A stretch of DNA of 64,000 nucleotides from positions 124,001 to 188,000 of the forward strand of contig ML210184.1 in NCBI GenBank assembly GCA_004369085.1, written 5' to 3'. Below the pieces are notes generated by a model, which saw only the letters and a list, made by a program, of their open reading frames with translations, had not been told where the DNA came from and searched no databases. A program made the translations under genes and the position numbers. The DNA is from Coprinopsis marcescibilis. Lineage: Eukaryota; Basidiomycota; Agaricomycetes; Agaricales; Psathyrellaceae. Each line of letters begins with the position of its first letter. Positions within the stretch are counted from its first letter, which is position 1. Below, one piece after another: positions 13,864-26,303 of the stretch.

Positions 13864-14163
13864 ATCGTTTTCGTTGTGCCATATATATTAGTCACCAGTA
13901 CTCGCTTCCGTTGATGCTTTAGGCCTTTGGGACTTCTCGTTGATAGGTTCCTAAATTATATTTGAGCTTTTATATGGCACCAGATTCTTGAACTGAACAT
14001 GAACGCTGCGATGTGTGAAACGTGCAGTCATTCATCACCGTCAGGGGTACACAATCATGCGCTAACCCCAAGTCATTCCACGCTCAAAACACACACTTAA
14101 GAAGATGGGTCTGTTGCTACATTTCATTTATCTATCCGCTTCCTGCTTGTGACTCTACGCACT

Positions 14164-16533
14164 ATGTGGCCCTTTTCGAATCCTAATGTTGCTGTCATCG
14201 CTTCGAAGAGAGAGGAACGCTCTCGGTGCCTCGCGAATGCAGGTTCCCCCGACAAACTCACCCCTGAGGCGCAGGCTGCTGGCACTGTGTTTTTGAAAGC
14301 AACCGGTATGCTCACCCTGCAGAGTTTCTGTCTGGCAAACGTTTCTGACAATATCTTTGACTTCTTCGTTTCCAGCACCGGAAATTGTGGCACACATTCA
14401 AAGTGGCGAGTGGACCGCGTCGCAGGTGTTGGAGGCGTACATTGCTCGTGCAGCCTTGGCCCATGAGAAGACGAACTGCTTGACTGAAGGTACGTGGCTG
14501 GTAGCTTCTCTGCCCTTCCTATTGACCAATTCTTGTTTTCTCAGTGTTCTTTGACCGTGGAAGACAGCGAACGAAGGAATTGGACGACTACTTTTCTGCC
14601 ACGGGAAAGCTCAAGGGTCCTCTGCATGGCGTGCCTGTGAGTTGGGGACCTCTGCGTATGCCTTTGTGTGTTTATAACTCACACTACGCCTTTCAGATTA
14701 GCATTAAAGATCAGTGTCAGTGCTCCCCGACTTTCATGTTCTGAGGCGAGAGACTTGAAGGGGCTAATTTCAGTGCGATGCTCTAGTTGCGATCGAAGGC
14801 ATAGATAATTCTATTGGGTTTTCACAGTGGACGGGCAAGCCAGCCACCAAAAACGCGGACGTACGTCTCTTTCAAACGCATCTACTCTCCTCAGACCGTA
14901 TATATTCATCCACGCACCAGATAATCAACATCCTCCTCAACGCCGGTGCAGTTCTCTATGTCAAGACCAACGTCCCGCAAACTATGCTTGCATTCGAGTG
15001 CCGCAATCCCGTCTTTGGACGTACCACCAACCCGTGGAACGACGGGTTTACGTGTGGTGGAAGCTCTGGTGGGGAAGCAGCGCTGTTGGCGATGGATGGT
15101 GCTGCTATTGGCATTGGGTCGGATATTGGGGGCAGTTTGAGGATTCCGGCGGCGTATTGTGGAATCTACTCGTTGAAGCCAGGATACGGACGCATGTCTT
15201 ATTATGGAGGCAAAGGACCGACGTCTGGGTTTGAGGGGATTAAGACGGTTCTGGGGCCTATGGCGAGGTATGTTTTCATTCGCTCGTTGTGTGGTACCTG
15301 CGTTGATTGTGTCGTAGGTCGGTTAAGGACTTGGTGTTTCTGTCCAAAGTGACATTCGGCCAGCAGGGTACGATGTATGATATCGCCCCTGTCCCCTTCC
15401 GCGAGGTCACTCTTCCGGCCAAGCTGAAGTTTGGGTACTACACATCTGGTAGGTGTAATGAGTCTTCTCTTGACGAAGTTTAGTCACTGAACCTGAACTG
15501 GTCATCGGTTGTAGATAAGGTCGTCAAGGCTTCTCCTGCTTGTAAACGAGCGGTTTTGGAAGCTGTCGAGGCTCTCAGGAAGCAGGGACATGAGTGTGTG
15601 GAGGTGCCGCTCCCCGCTGGTGGGTGATGGGTTGCATAAATGTATGCTTCAGACTAAAGAAAGGTCCAGTTGAAAGGGCTCTCCAGGCATTTGTAGGACT
15701 CACGTCTGCAGATGGGTACAAGACTTTGCTCAGTCACCTCGGACCTGATGAAAAGGTATTTAGCCTCTGTCGTCACTGCAGACCATGTTTTCACCGTTGT
15801 TTGTAGGACAGCTCGTTGTTCCTGGCGACTTTGGGTCCCAAGCTGCCTGGTGAGTTTGATCTTCGAAGCGATCCTCGTTTTTGAATTAACCGATATGCAG
15901 CTTTCATTCGAGCATTTGCAACTTGGCTGATCGAGAAGGTTCAGGGCGATAAGTTGTTTGCGGGTACCTTGAGACAATCGAGGACCAAGCCCGTCAATGA
16001 ATACTGGAAGATCACTGCTCAAAAGGACGAGTACATCCGGGATTTCTACGAACAGGTTTGGGATAAATATGCGCTTGACGGAATTATCGCACCTGTTCAG
16101 GCTGTACCTCAGCTTCCCCATGGGTATGTGTCTCTTCGGTTATCTTCGTTCTATGCAGCTGAGAAATGTCTCAAGTGGATGTGATCAGTTCTCGCCTTTG
16201 GCAATTGGAACTATCCTTTACAACGTTCTTGACATGCCCGTCGGGTGTCTCCCTGTGACACGAGTTGACCCCGTCAAAGATCAGGTCACTGATGAATGGA
16301 AGGCCGAAGACGACCATGGCTCCAGAATATTGGAGCAAGGCGTTTACGAGGGCAGCAATAGGATTTACAACCCTGAGGCGTCCAAGGGGTTGCCCGTCAC
16401 CATCCAGATTGTCGGCAAGAAGTGGGAAGACGAGAAGGTTCTGGCGATCATGAAAGTCGTTGACGATGCTCTCGGAAAAGAGCGTGGGTTTGGCCCTGGA
16501 TCCTGGGACAAGTATATCAGCGATTCCGCTTAA
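14164..16533 (+). CDS. Amidase-signature hydrolase, copy 1
   Basis: Amidase signature family enzyme (fungal acetamidase/FAAH-like branch), hydrolysing an amide of unknown identity. Twelve exons: 14164-14305, 14376-14489, 14545-14636, 14697-14715, 14799-14860, 14921-15267, 15318-15448, 15515-15619, 15664-15755, 15807-15849, 15901-16123, 16176-16533; 575 aa. Ser-cisSer-Lys triad visible: Lys in SIKDQ, cis-Ser in GGSSGGE, nucleophile Ser in GSDIGGSLRIPA. Exon 5 needs an unusual AAG acceptor and yields a loop about four residues shorter than in copy 2; the more usual TTCAG acceptor 22 nt upstream breaks the frame. Two other acceptors (before GPVERA and GGCDQF) also end in AAG. Paralogous to the minus-strand gene at 23035-25362, with several intron positions and phases shared. 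Confidence 0.85.
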
Positions 16534-16710
16534 TCGACAATGGCAGTCGTAATGGACTGCGTGCCACTTCATGCGAGGGACCTCTCGCGGTACGTTCCTA
16601 CCCTTTTGTACGGCTTCAGTTCCGTTGGTTCTGACAAATAAAGTTTTATACACATTGCAACTGCGCTGTATACCTGCTGATTGCTTTCCCTAAGCTATCC
16701 GAACGTCGTA

Positions 16711-18810
16711 CTAAATTGGACTCGGGTATGGAGGTCCCGTATTGGGCGAGTAAACTGGAGACACTGGATAGAATCGAGGAGAAGTAAATTCCCAAATTCG
16801 GCACTCCGCGTCGTGGCGAGATCTGAGAGACCTCTGCGGTGTGCAAGTGCAAGCAGGCTCAAGAGGCGAGGACGGGAAGGCGGGTCTAGCAGCGGCCAAC
16901 ATCATGTGATGCTTTGGTCTGGTTCCCGGCGAGAAGGTGCGATTATGGATTGTTGCTGAAGGTCCCTCGGTGTTTTCCTCTTCCGCTTCGAACTCGCTCC
17001 TTAAACGCTTGCGAGCGGATGTAGTGGGCTTTTCTGGGGGGCTTAGCACACCCCCATAGTCAGGCCTAAACTCGGCTGACGGGAACTCGGTAAAGTCTTC
17101 CCAATAGTCTTGTCCACCAGGCTCCGCTGCGTTCTGTGGGGTCCGTTCCTTCTCTTGTTTCTCCTCGGCCTGCTCTCCTTGCTTTTCGTGATCTCCTTCC
17201 TCCACAACGTCCTTGGCTTCTCCCTCAGCTCCCTCTTGCACTTGCACGTTCTCTTTATCGACCTGCTTTCCATCCCGCATCAATGCCTCAAATGCACCTC
17301 GCAATTCTTCATGAGATTCAAACCTATCAACCGCCTCGGCATCTTTCAACTTGCTCCACGCAAACCACCTCTTCCTATCCCTCTCATTCTCCATAAAATG
17401 AGATCCATCCGACATATTAGGCGTTTGCTTCCACGGAACCATGATGGTGGCTTCGATTGCGCTCATCGTGTAGGCAAGACGGCCAATATCTTTCTTGGCA
17501 TTCTGGATGTCCTGTTCCAGGGCTTTGATCACCATATCGGCGTCATCCAAAACACTCTCGTGGGCGTCGTAAATCCCTCCTGTTTCTAGGAGCTTTGAAT
17601 GGATGTGGCGGAGGTCTTGATTGGTATACTCTTGAGCCAACCTGACGATTACTTGGGAAGACCCTCCTTCTCCCCGTGTTGCTGGGGAGGGCAAGGGCGA
17701 CGAAGATGCTGCGGGTGCGGCATGGCCGTCCTCCCTGTAGACCTCTTTCTCGGCCTGTGCTTCTTCCTGGCCTCTTGCGACGCTCTCCCTGGCGTCGCGC
17801 TCTGCTGCCTTCCTGTCGCCAAAGATGGAGGAACTGTCGGAATCGTCATCCGAGCTTTCATGTTCCCTGCGCTGCGATACGATGGAGCTGGGACCGGGTG
17901 CAGATAGAGGCAGAAAAGGTGTCTCAACCTCTGGTGCGCCCGAGCGGCGAAGTGCGCTGCTGGCCGTGGAAAGTCGGAGGGTAGGGCTTTCCTGAAGGGG
18001 ACTGTTACTGCTGCTTGCGTTCGAACCGTTCGTCTGACTTCCGAGTCCGGGAGTCGCGCTTTCTTCTTTGACATGAAGTGGATAGGGCGTGGTGCCTGGA
18101 CCCCCCACTCGTATTCTTGGACTTCGTCTCTCTTCATTGGAATCGTGCTCTTCGACGAAGTGCACGCGGTTTTCTTCGTTGTTTCGCGCAACTACAAGTA
18201 AGCGTCAGATTATGTTTCAAGTCGAGTGCAAGACAAGACTTACGACCCTCGTTGTCTGCTGCATGCGTAATAGGCGTGGCGTTGACGCGACGTCGCTTCG
18301 GTGGAGGTGTAGTGGGATTGGCGACAACTGGTCGGTCTATTGGGATACTATAGACCAGTCGCATAGACAGGACGGATGGCTCTGGTGCTGGGGCCGGCGA
18401 AGGCTCTGGTGCTGGCGGTTGAACCTCTGCAGGTGGGGGCTGCCTTTTGATGATCTCGTCGATGATCTTGGTTGATTTCAAATTTGCGGCAATCTTGTGC
18501 TCCTGTGGACGTTGTGGTTGAGCGACGGCTGAACCCAGCAAGGACAGGAGTCACATACCTTTGCGAGGGCTTGGACCTCCCTTCTCGAGAGCTTTTCGAG
18601 CTCTTCTCGGGTACGGACTGCATTCAGAGCAGGTGGTTGCTCAACTTGACGTTGTTGGATCTGTGGGGGGCGCGTCCGGGGATCACGAGTAGCTTGACCT
18701 GCGGTCTCTGGGTTTGCCAATGCTTGCTGACTTCGTGGAGGGCCGGGTCGTGTTCGCGGGTCTTTGATTCGCTCTCCATTGGAGTCTACTTGTGCTAAAA
18801 GTCGCTTCAT
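16711..18810 (-). CDS. SAP-domain-like nuclear protein, function unknown
   Basis: Three exons: 18810-18559, 18502-18244, 18191-16711; 663 aa. Near the N terminus (about residues 70-105), LSRREVQALAKEHKI joined across intron 1 to AANLKSTKIIDEII resembles a SAP DNA-binding helix pair. This is followed by a Pro-rich stretch, a basic patch PPPKRRRVN that could be a nuclear localisation signal, and long low-complexity Ser/Glu regions with acidic runs (SSDDDSDSSS). A more ordered piece around VIKALEQDIQNAKKDIGRL is predicted coiled coil, followed by an unusual HFMENERDRKRWFAW segment. I recognise no catalytic domain. Convergent with amidase copy 1, 177 bp from its stop. Confidence 0.7.
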
Positions 18811-19862
18811 TGGGTTGGAAATAGAGGAAATCTATAGGTGAGCAACGGGGTCGTGGTTGTTTGTTGAAGAGAGAGCGAATGAACTGGCCGGAGTCTTATG
18901 TCCCGTCTGAGTCTGAAATGTGGACGAACACAATGAGAGCCACCAAGAGGCAGTGATGGGTGGAACATATGGTCCCACGCGCAATGTTTTGCGATCGGTA
19001 CGGCCTCTGCTCCTCAAAGTATCTCACCAAGGATAGTAGTTAGCTCTGAAGCTTGAAGCTTGACGTCCCCATCTACTCTAATACTTGTCTTTGTGGCCTT
19101 TCACACCAATTCTTTGAAAGTGGCATGTGCCGGGCGATTGTTCCCCGGCACGACGTCGATCAATAATCTAATGCTGGTCCAAAGACAGGATATACGCTAG
19201 TAACGTATTCTTTATGCTTTCGCAGTACTGTATACTATACTACTACTACACACTTCTCTGGATGGTTGAGTCGACCTGAGTTTTGAATTGGTTAATGCGA
19301 AGTAAATTTCCCCTTTGGGAATGACAGTTACATCGATGTCGTCCGTCTATCCGATCTAGCAGAGGGGCAAGCGCATGTTTAGGGCTCAATGCTGGGAGTA
19401 TACCTAGCAATGGCTAAACCAAATTCTGCTGTCGAAACTGCTATGGTGGGCGCACATCCCAATCGGGACCACAAAACTAGTATAGGTATAGACATAATAG
19501 AACCATCATTCTCTTGGCGCAAGGATTTCTCCGTTCCAACTTGCGCTTTGACCATCAAGCCACATGTTTGAACAGCTGTTCCTGCAGGCTTTCTATGCCA
19601 CTGGCAGCGTTGATGGCAATGGCCATGTGCATTTCAACGATCTAAAATGCTCGGACGCAACTGCCAAAGCGCTTCCCATGATCAAGCTGCCTGATTTCGC
19701 ATTGTCCTCGGCTGAACACCACGTGCTGTAATTGGCGATCAAACAATAGTGAAAAACACAAGACTGCAGGTCATAAAGTTCCAGTCGATTTGATGATTCC
19801 GAAACTTATCTTGAACTTGAACATCCACCATTGCCACTCCTCCGCTTCGTCGCAGCAACATA
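18811..19862. other. Divergent intergenic region, about 1 kb
   Basis: Between divergent starts at 18810 and 19863. I find no supported gene; short open frames have no recognisable product. Presumed promoters of both neighbours. Confidence 0.4.
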
Positions 19863-20745
19863 ATGTCCAGGATCGATGATATTCAGCATCTCGCAGAGCT
19901 CACCAAAGAAGACCTTGTGACCAAGAAGGCTGATGTGCTCAGGGACATTCTCGACAGGGTACGTATGAAAACATTGTATTGCTCGTCTCCTTTGTGACGT
20001 CCTTCTCAGGAGCTCGGGCTCGGGCAAATCGAGTCCATCTCAAACGCAGGGTTGGTACATCTTATACACCACATTGCCAGCATCCACATCGACAGATTGA
20101 GACGGGAACAAAATATTTCGCCCCGGTTAGTAGTTGAGATACATTATCATGTTCGGCGCGGTGTTTATTATTTTCCGCAGTGGTAATTCAAGCCACAGTG
20201 CCACCGAATCCAAATCGAAAGCCACTTCAAGTTCCCGCAGCCCTACACCTGCGCGTTCGCCTCGAATTCCTTCCAGAATCGCTTCGGAAATGAACGTTCG
20301 AGAGACTGCTGAGTTGGTGTCTGTAATGTACGAGCAGAACCATCGGCTTCGGACTCGGGTCGCGTCTCTTCGTAAAGCTTTGAGACCGACCAAGAAAAGT
20401 GTTCTCGACTTGGATACAGCTTTGAGGATGCAGGTCACTCGGCGCAAAAGGATCGCGGCCTTTACACTTCACCGCCAGAAGATTGTGCCTTACCCTTCGT
20501 TCCAAGAGCTATGGGGAACTAAAGTCAATGGCTATCTACTCTTTCGCGACGATGACCTATTCCAGCAACTGGAGATTACAAGTAGCGATGAAGAAGGGGG
20601 GGAAAAGATTAAGGCAAGCATTAACCTCAACGCCGTCAAGGTTGTGGACGATAGCGAATCGGATGGCGAGTACTCTCCAGATAGAAATGTTCGTGCACAA
20701 AGCCCACCACTTCCAAGCCCTATTTCACCGTATCAGTATAAGTAA
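19863..20745 (+). CDS. Hypothetical protein, coiled-coil and basic
   Basis: Three exons: 19863-19958, 20010-20125, 20181-20745; 258 aa, joined in frame. I do not recognise the family. The N-terminal 70 residues are helical (ELTKEDLVTKKADVLRDIL and VHLIHHIASIHIDRL), followed by a Ser/Pro-rich linker, then a probable coiled coil (VRETAELVSVMYEQNHRLR) leading into a basic helix (ALRMQVTRRKRIAAF). The C terminus is acidic and Ser/Pro-rich with SDEE, DDSESDGE and SPDR patches that look like phosphorylation targets. The arrangement suggests a nuclear or scaffold protein, but that is inference only. Confidence 0.65.
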
Positions 20746-21637
20746 TCCATATACGCTCGGCCACGAGTGAGAAAAGGTGCAATCAAGATCGACTTTGAGC
20801 AGACGGTTTTACACTGTGTCGGAGACCATTTAATCAACAGTGACGAAGTGTAGATTACCGTTACGACTTGGAATCGTCCTAATTTTAGACGACCTATTTC
20901 ATACCAGCCATCCTTATTTATATCCTTCTACCCACATATATAAAGCTAACTCATACCTTGTACGAGTCGTTGGTATTATTCTATTACGGTAATCTACTCT
21001 ATCCTATTCTCTGCATGATCATTCTCTGCTCTTCAGAGCCTTTGAAGTTTGGTGATTCCGGACTGACCAGTATATCGCTGACAATTCAGCAATGGTGTCA
21101 TTGGTTGGCGATGGCGATTAGTGATTGATGACGTCCCCGCCTTGTAAATACCTGTCTCTTCATTTAACAGATCAGCGCAGGCTACTGTATCTCCGTGCTG
21201 ACCTGCATCCACAGGTCGTTCCCTCTACGCGATAATGTCTCCTGCAGCTAAGATATATGGCTGGGGGAGGGTTACGTGTGAAGGTAAGGTACGCCATAAC
21301 GGATGGTGACACGGCACTGCAGAGAACGAACCCATTTTCGAGTGCCTTATTCATTGCCAACCCTTCATCAGATCTGCACGACGTTGATAATCGGGATTTG
21401 CATTGGATTTGCATGATGTAAATGCTCAGGCGCAGTAGGCCTGTATACGGATCTACTCTAAATCTGTTCAATGACCGGACTTGCTTAAAAATTAAGGATC
21501 GGTTGCCTTAGTCATAGCTATGGGTGATGAGATGAAATTATTACTTGATTTTACTCAGCGGCAACTTGTCCCTCGCCATCACATATGTATGCTCGATGAG
21601 AACCCGTATATCAGCATTCAATAATTCTACACGAACA
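20746..21637. other. Convergent 3' intergenic region, about 0.9 kb
   Basis: Between the stops of the hypothetical protein and the nitroreductase. AT-rich around 20880-21010 with several TATA/TTATT runs; no coding frame I can support. Confidence 0.45.
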
Positions 21638-22580
21638 TTACGCTACATGGAACTGGATGATATCATCCACTTGCCTGCGGGGCATCGGAGCAGCATACCG
21701 TTCTGTAGCCTCTACATCTGGGTAGCCGATGGCCATCCCGACAACGACGATCTCATTATCTGCGATGGGAATGTGCTTTCTCAATACCTCGTGGAACTGA
21801 GCGATGCTTTCCTACGTCAGTGTTAGATGATGATCTTCGAGTTCAAGATATGATCGAGGTACCTGAGTACAAGTCTCTAACCCACGGGCACGGGCAGCGA
21901 TAATAATGCTCTGTATAAAAAAGCCGAGGTCAATCCAAGATCCTGGCAGGAGAAATAAAATCGGTGAATAATAATGTTGTACTAAGGGAGGTGTTGACTC
22001 ACCCTTCTCCAGACGTCTATCGATGGTAAAGACAAGTGCCACGGGCGCATCATAGAAACGACTGACAAACACAGGTAAGTACGCCCCTGAAATAAGACAT
22101 GCCCTTGCAACGAACTAATTTCGCCCTGCAACCTCAGCACGACGGACCGCATCGGCCCTATCAATGTTAAGCGCCTGTCCTAGAATTCTTCCAGTTTCTT
22201 GGCGTCGATGAGCGAACACCTCTGGCATCAGAGTCACTGGGGTCGGGTAATATGTGTACTCCGCCTTGTGTCCCTCAGGATTCTCCTGGAATGCTTTCAA
22301 GAGTTCGGTTTGCACTAGTTTTAAACGTGCTCCTGTGATGCAATGAACCTTTTCCCAAGGCCTATAGTGATAATGAGATGTGGGCTATGGCTAATCGATG
22401 GTGCCAAAGAACATACTGGATGTTATTTCCAGAGGGAGCAAACCGCGCAACCTCGATTATATCCTCCAAAGTGTGCCTCGGGACCTCCTTATCGAGATAG
22501 TACCGACAGGAGAACCGAGTCTTCATCAAGGAATCGGTTTTCGACACGGTTCCCTGTAAATCTTCGTTCTCCATTGTCAT
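21638..22580 (-). CDS. Nitroreductase-family flavoprotein
   Basis: FMN-dependent NAD(P)H oxidoreductase of the nitroreductase superfamily, probably cytosolic; natural substrate unknown. Five exons: 22580-22417, 22361-22116, 22061-22003, 21942-21863, 21811-21638; 240 aa, the usual length. Conserved: FSCRYYLDKEVPRHTLEDII, the FMN-contacting ARFAPSGNNIQPW (restored by the intron 1 splice), the dimer-lobe segment RFYDAPVALVFTID, SWIDLGFFIQSIIIAARARG, and the C-terminal EIVVVGMAIGYPD. Two ATGs (codons 1 and 3) are equally possible starts. Confidence 0.88.
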
Positions 22581-23034
22581 TGCTTGATAGTAGGCTTTAA
22601 TATGGCTCAGGTCATGGAAAAAAGAGAAGGATTCAAAAAGTTCGCACCTATCAGGGAAGCGTGATGCTAGGTCGTTCCGGGTTTCTGCAGGGTTTGGTTT
22701 TCCAATCGGAATGAGGTTTTGCTCAATCCCTCACTTGTCCTTTTATACCAGGATCCTCTGAAGAGGATCGGTCGATCAAACTCACTAGCGTGGCCCTTTC
22801 TAATTTTAACTCCAACTTACTTACTCAACCGACATGTTTTGACAGGTCATTGTGTGGTATGCTGACAATCAAAGGAAGCTACGGTACGGCTACAGCGGAT
22901 AATATACCGTGCCATCCAATCAGGACAATCCTGTTTCCGGGCTGCCCATCCGACATCGAATGATGACTAATACCGTAGTATTAGTTTTGGTGATGCCCAA
23001 ACAGTCAATCAGAATCAGAATGCACCATACAGTT
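22581..23034. other. Intergenic region upstream of nitroreductase gene
   Basis: 454 bp between the end of amidase copy 2 and the nitroreductase start, both on the minus strand. Presumed to hold the amidase 3' UTR and the nitroreductase promoter; no gene seen. Confidence 0.4.
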
Positions 23035-25362
23035 TCACACTTTGCTGTCCGCAGGCTTTTCGGAAACTTCTGCTTTGTGGAGCTCCCAAGATCCTGGCCC
23101 AAAGCCTCGAGGTCCAAGAGCCTCGTCAGCAAGCTTCATCACAGCTAGCAGCTTCTCTTCTTCCCATTTCTTACCAATGATCTGGACGTCAATTGGCATA
23201 CCCTTCGACCTCTCCGGGTCATAGATTTTGTCACTAGCATGGTATATGCCATGTTCGAGCAGTGACGATCCGTGGCCGCCCGATTTAACCCAATCTTCCG
23301 TGATTTGATCGACGGAAGGGTCGACGCGAGTAACAGGGATGCACCCAGCCGGGAGGTCTGCGACATTGTATATGACAGTCGAAATTGCCAGCGCGGAGAA
23401 CTTGACACATCCACTGCAGAGGAACTCAATGACTGCATTGAAATATGGTGAGGATCCACTTACCCGTTCGGGAGCTGGGGGACAGCTTGCACAGGTCCTA
23501 TCAGAGTGTCAATTCCATATTTGTCCCAAACTTGTTCCTGGAATATGCGCTGAAGCTCTGCCTTCAGAGATATGATCCTCCAGTACTCTATCACAGATTT
23601 CTTTCGATCGGCGTGGAATGTGTTTGCGTAGAAATTGTCGCGAGCGAATTTCTTGACACCCCAGACTGCAATGTTCCGAATGAATGCTGAGAAGATAGGA
23701 GAGTCAGAAATACACCTCCAAACAGGAAAGTGAGCACATACAAGGCAAGGAGGCACCTAGCAAGGCCAGCCGTGAAGTGTCGTCCTAGAAGTGACGTTTG
23801 AGAGGAAATATTAGTATCGAATGCTGGAATATCTAAAAAATTCACGGACTCGAGGGTCGTGACCAATTGGCTTCAACATAGTTTCGAAGCCATCAGAAGA
23901 GACCGCTCCGATGTATACTGAAAGAGCTGCCGAGACTTGATGGGATCCCTAATCAGAAACAGAATAGAGCTTGTAAATAAAATACGCACTATCTGGGAGG
24001 TCAATCTCAATGCACTCGTGCCCTTGATCACGCAGTGCTTTGACTGTTTCTAAAACTGCTCTTTGGCATGCGGGCGAGGGTTTAATACAGTTATCTGAAG
24101 TTGAAATAAGGTTTTAGTTGCGAATTGGGTCTGAGAAACATACCTGTGAGATAGTACCCAATTCGCAGCTTGGATGGCAAAGCAGTGTCTCGATAGGCAA
24201 GAGGCGCAACCTTATTGTCCTTGCCAGGTATGCCGAACAGAGCGCGACACATAACATCGATGTCATCTACGGAACTGTACGATGCGTTATAGCCAGAGGA
24301 TAATACTTTGAGAGACATTACTCACCGCCCCATGGGGCAGGAAATCGCTTCAATGGCATCACATCCCGGCATTTCATCTGTACACGTGTCATCGGATGCA
24401 GAGATAGCAGATGTTGCAGTGCTTACCCTTGATACCAACGTTAGAGATTCGACCAGAACCGGGTTTCAATGAATATATGCCGCAGTAAGAAGCCGGGATC
24501 CGCGAACTTCCACCTGCATCGGTTCCAATGCTTATCGGGCAACCATCCATGGCAAGGAGAACTGAATCTCCTCCTGAGCTTCCACCGCTAGAGTATGCAG
24601 GGTTATAAGGATTAGTTGTCCTTCCCCAGAGTGGATTGTTGGATTCGAAAGCTAAAACGCCCTGAGGAACATTGGTTTTGACGAATGGCACGCCCCCAGC
24701 TGCCAAAATAGCGTCAACGACCTGATAAAGAGGGTAAATGACAATCATTGAAGAGAAAAGAGCGCATACATCAGCGTTGTTCTTCTCAGGCTGGTTGGCC
24801 CATGCTGTATAGCCATCGGTGGTATCGAACCCTGCAACATTGACTGTACAATCTGTGTGAGCGACAGAAGTGGGACCAGAAGGGGCAATATTTACAGTGT
24901 TCCTTGATAGACACCTATATGCAGAATGTAAGCCGTTGGAGGGAGGTTGAAATGCGGGACAACAGACCGGAACTCCATGCAACGGTCCTTTAAGTCTCCC
25001 TGTGGTTGCAAATTCTGCATCTAACCCTCTCGCCGTTTCACGAGCTGACTCGAACATAACTTCCGTAAGACAATTGGTTTGACGGTGCGCATAAGTTGTC
25101 CTGATAATATAGGCTTCTAAAACCATCGAGGCCGACCATTCTCTTGCCTGAATTTTGTCGACAATTTCTGAAGCTAAATGGATAAAAGATGGTGTGTAAG
25201 TAAGAACTTCCTGTCCACTCAAATCCCAGTCGTACCTCTGGCTCTCAAAATTGAGGTATGTTCCTCAGGGGATGCATTTGCGACCTCTTGTAGCAGCTTT
25301 TCTCGTTGCTGTCGTTTTTGGGCGATAATAGATGCGCTCTCGTTGGAGGTGAATGGCCACAT
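23035..25362 (-). CDS. Amidase-signature hydrolase, copy 2
   Basis: Paralog of the amidase at 14164-16533. Twelve exons: 25362-25236, 25173-24968, 24914-24896, 24852-24770, 24721-24427, 24377-24326, 24274-24144, 24094-23988, 23948-23850, 23784-23742, 23686-23464, 23413-23035; 587 aa. Ser-cisSer-Lys residues are present: Lys in VSIKEH, cis-Ser in GGSSGGD, nucleophile in GTDAGGSSRIPA. Copy 1 has an extra intron after NCLTE which this copy lacks, while this copy has an extra intron before the GRSVDD segment. The penultimate-third intron (23987-23949) only keeps the frame if a GC donor is used. Otherwise exon sizes such as 43, 131 and 223 nt are identical between the copies, which supports both models. 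Confidence 0.83.
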
Positions 25363-25633
25363 GGTGGTACTGGATCAAGTGTGATATCGTTGCATTGACA
25401 TCCCCAAGACTGTGTTAAAAGCATCAAAGGACCGTGTATCCAGCGTGAGCCCAGGCTGCTGCGCTGGTGCATGTTGAGACCAAGTTGAGACACGAACGCG
25501 AGCAAGCGCATGAGTTCAAGCCTTGCCGATGATGAAACTCTGATGCATTGATGGCGCTTCTCCGGGAGCTTTGACCGCGTTGAGCAACACCCGTCCATTC
25601 CCACGCACGGTTAGTTCTTCTCCGCCTGGCACG

Positions 25634-26060
25634 ATGTCCACCGTCCGTCCTCAGGGCGATATGCCGCCCCCTGAAGCCAACGCGAAGCCTCTAGATTACA
25701 AGGAGCAATTCAGAGTAAGTCCTTAGCGTGACTTGTTGTTTCGCGTATTCTGAAGGTCCGATTTAGCAAAGACGTGTAACGTCCGAGTTTAGCGAGTGAC
25801 TTGTCCTCTGCATCATCTCCTTTGCTTTTCTGACTTATCTTCCAAAGTCCTTGTAAGCCAGCTTCAAAGGCATCGATGGACTGCCTCGATAGGAACAACT
25901 ACGACAGAGATGCGTGCTTGGAATATTTCAAAGCATACAGGGACTGCAAAAACGCTTGGGTACGTCGTAACTGTTTCCACGTAAAACGGTTCGCCTTAAT
26001 GACATGTGTTAGATCCAACAACGGAAAGATGACAGGCGCGCAGGAAGGCCCACAGAGTAA
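25634..26060 (+). CDS. COX23: Cytochrome c oxidase assembly factor Cox23
   Basis: Small twin CX9C (CHCH) protein of the mitochondrial intermembrane space, needed for copper delivery and cytochrome oxidase assembly. Four exons: 25634-25714, 25767-25795, 25848-25959, 26013-26060; 89 aa. The two CX9C helices read C(KPASKASMD)C and C(LEYFKAYRD)C, followed by KNAWIQQR, the Cox23 consensus. Cys spacing is exact, so disulfide pairing by Mia40 is expected. Transcribed divergently from amidase copy 2 across 271 bp. Confidence 0.92.
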
Positions 26061-26303
26061 ATCGTAGCCTTTCCGTGTCATGCAAACCGACGTGAGCCTC
26101 AGAACCCAATACTGCTACTGGTCAAGGATCTCGAATATCTTGGATTGCGTTTTATCGACCCTGTCCGGTGCCAGCAACGAACCGAGTTGGCCCCTGCAGC
26201 AATACGTGTACGCACGATACAGAGCGCGCTCTGAGCGCGCTGGAGACGATAACATATACTTGCATGGGACTAGTGTACATGTGCAGGAAAGAACTATGCT
26301 TTA

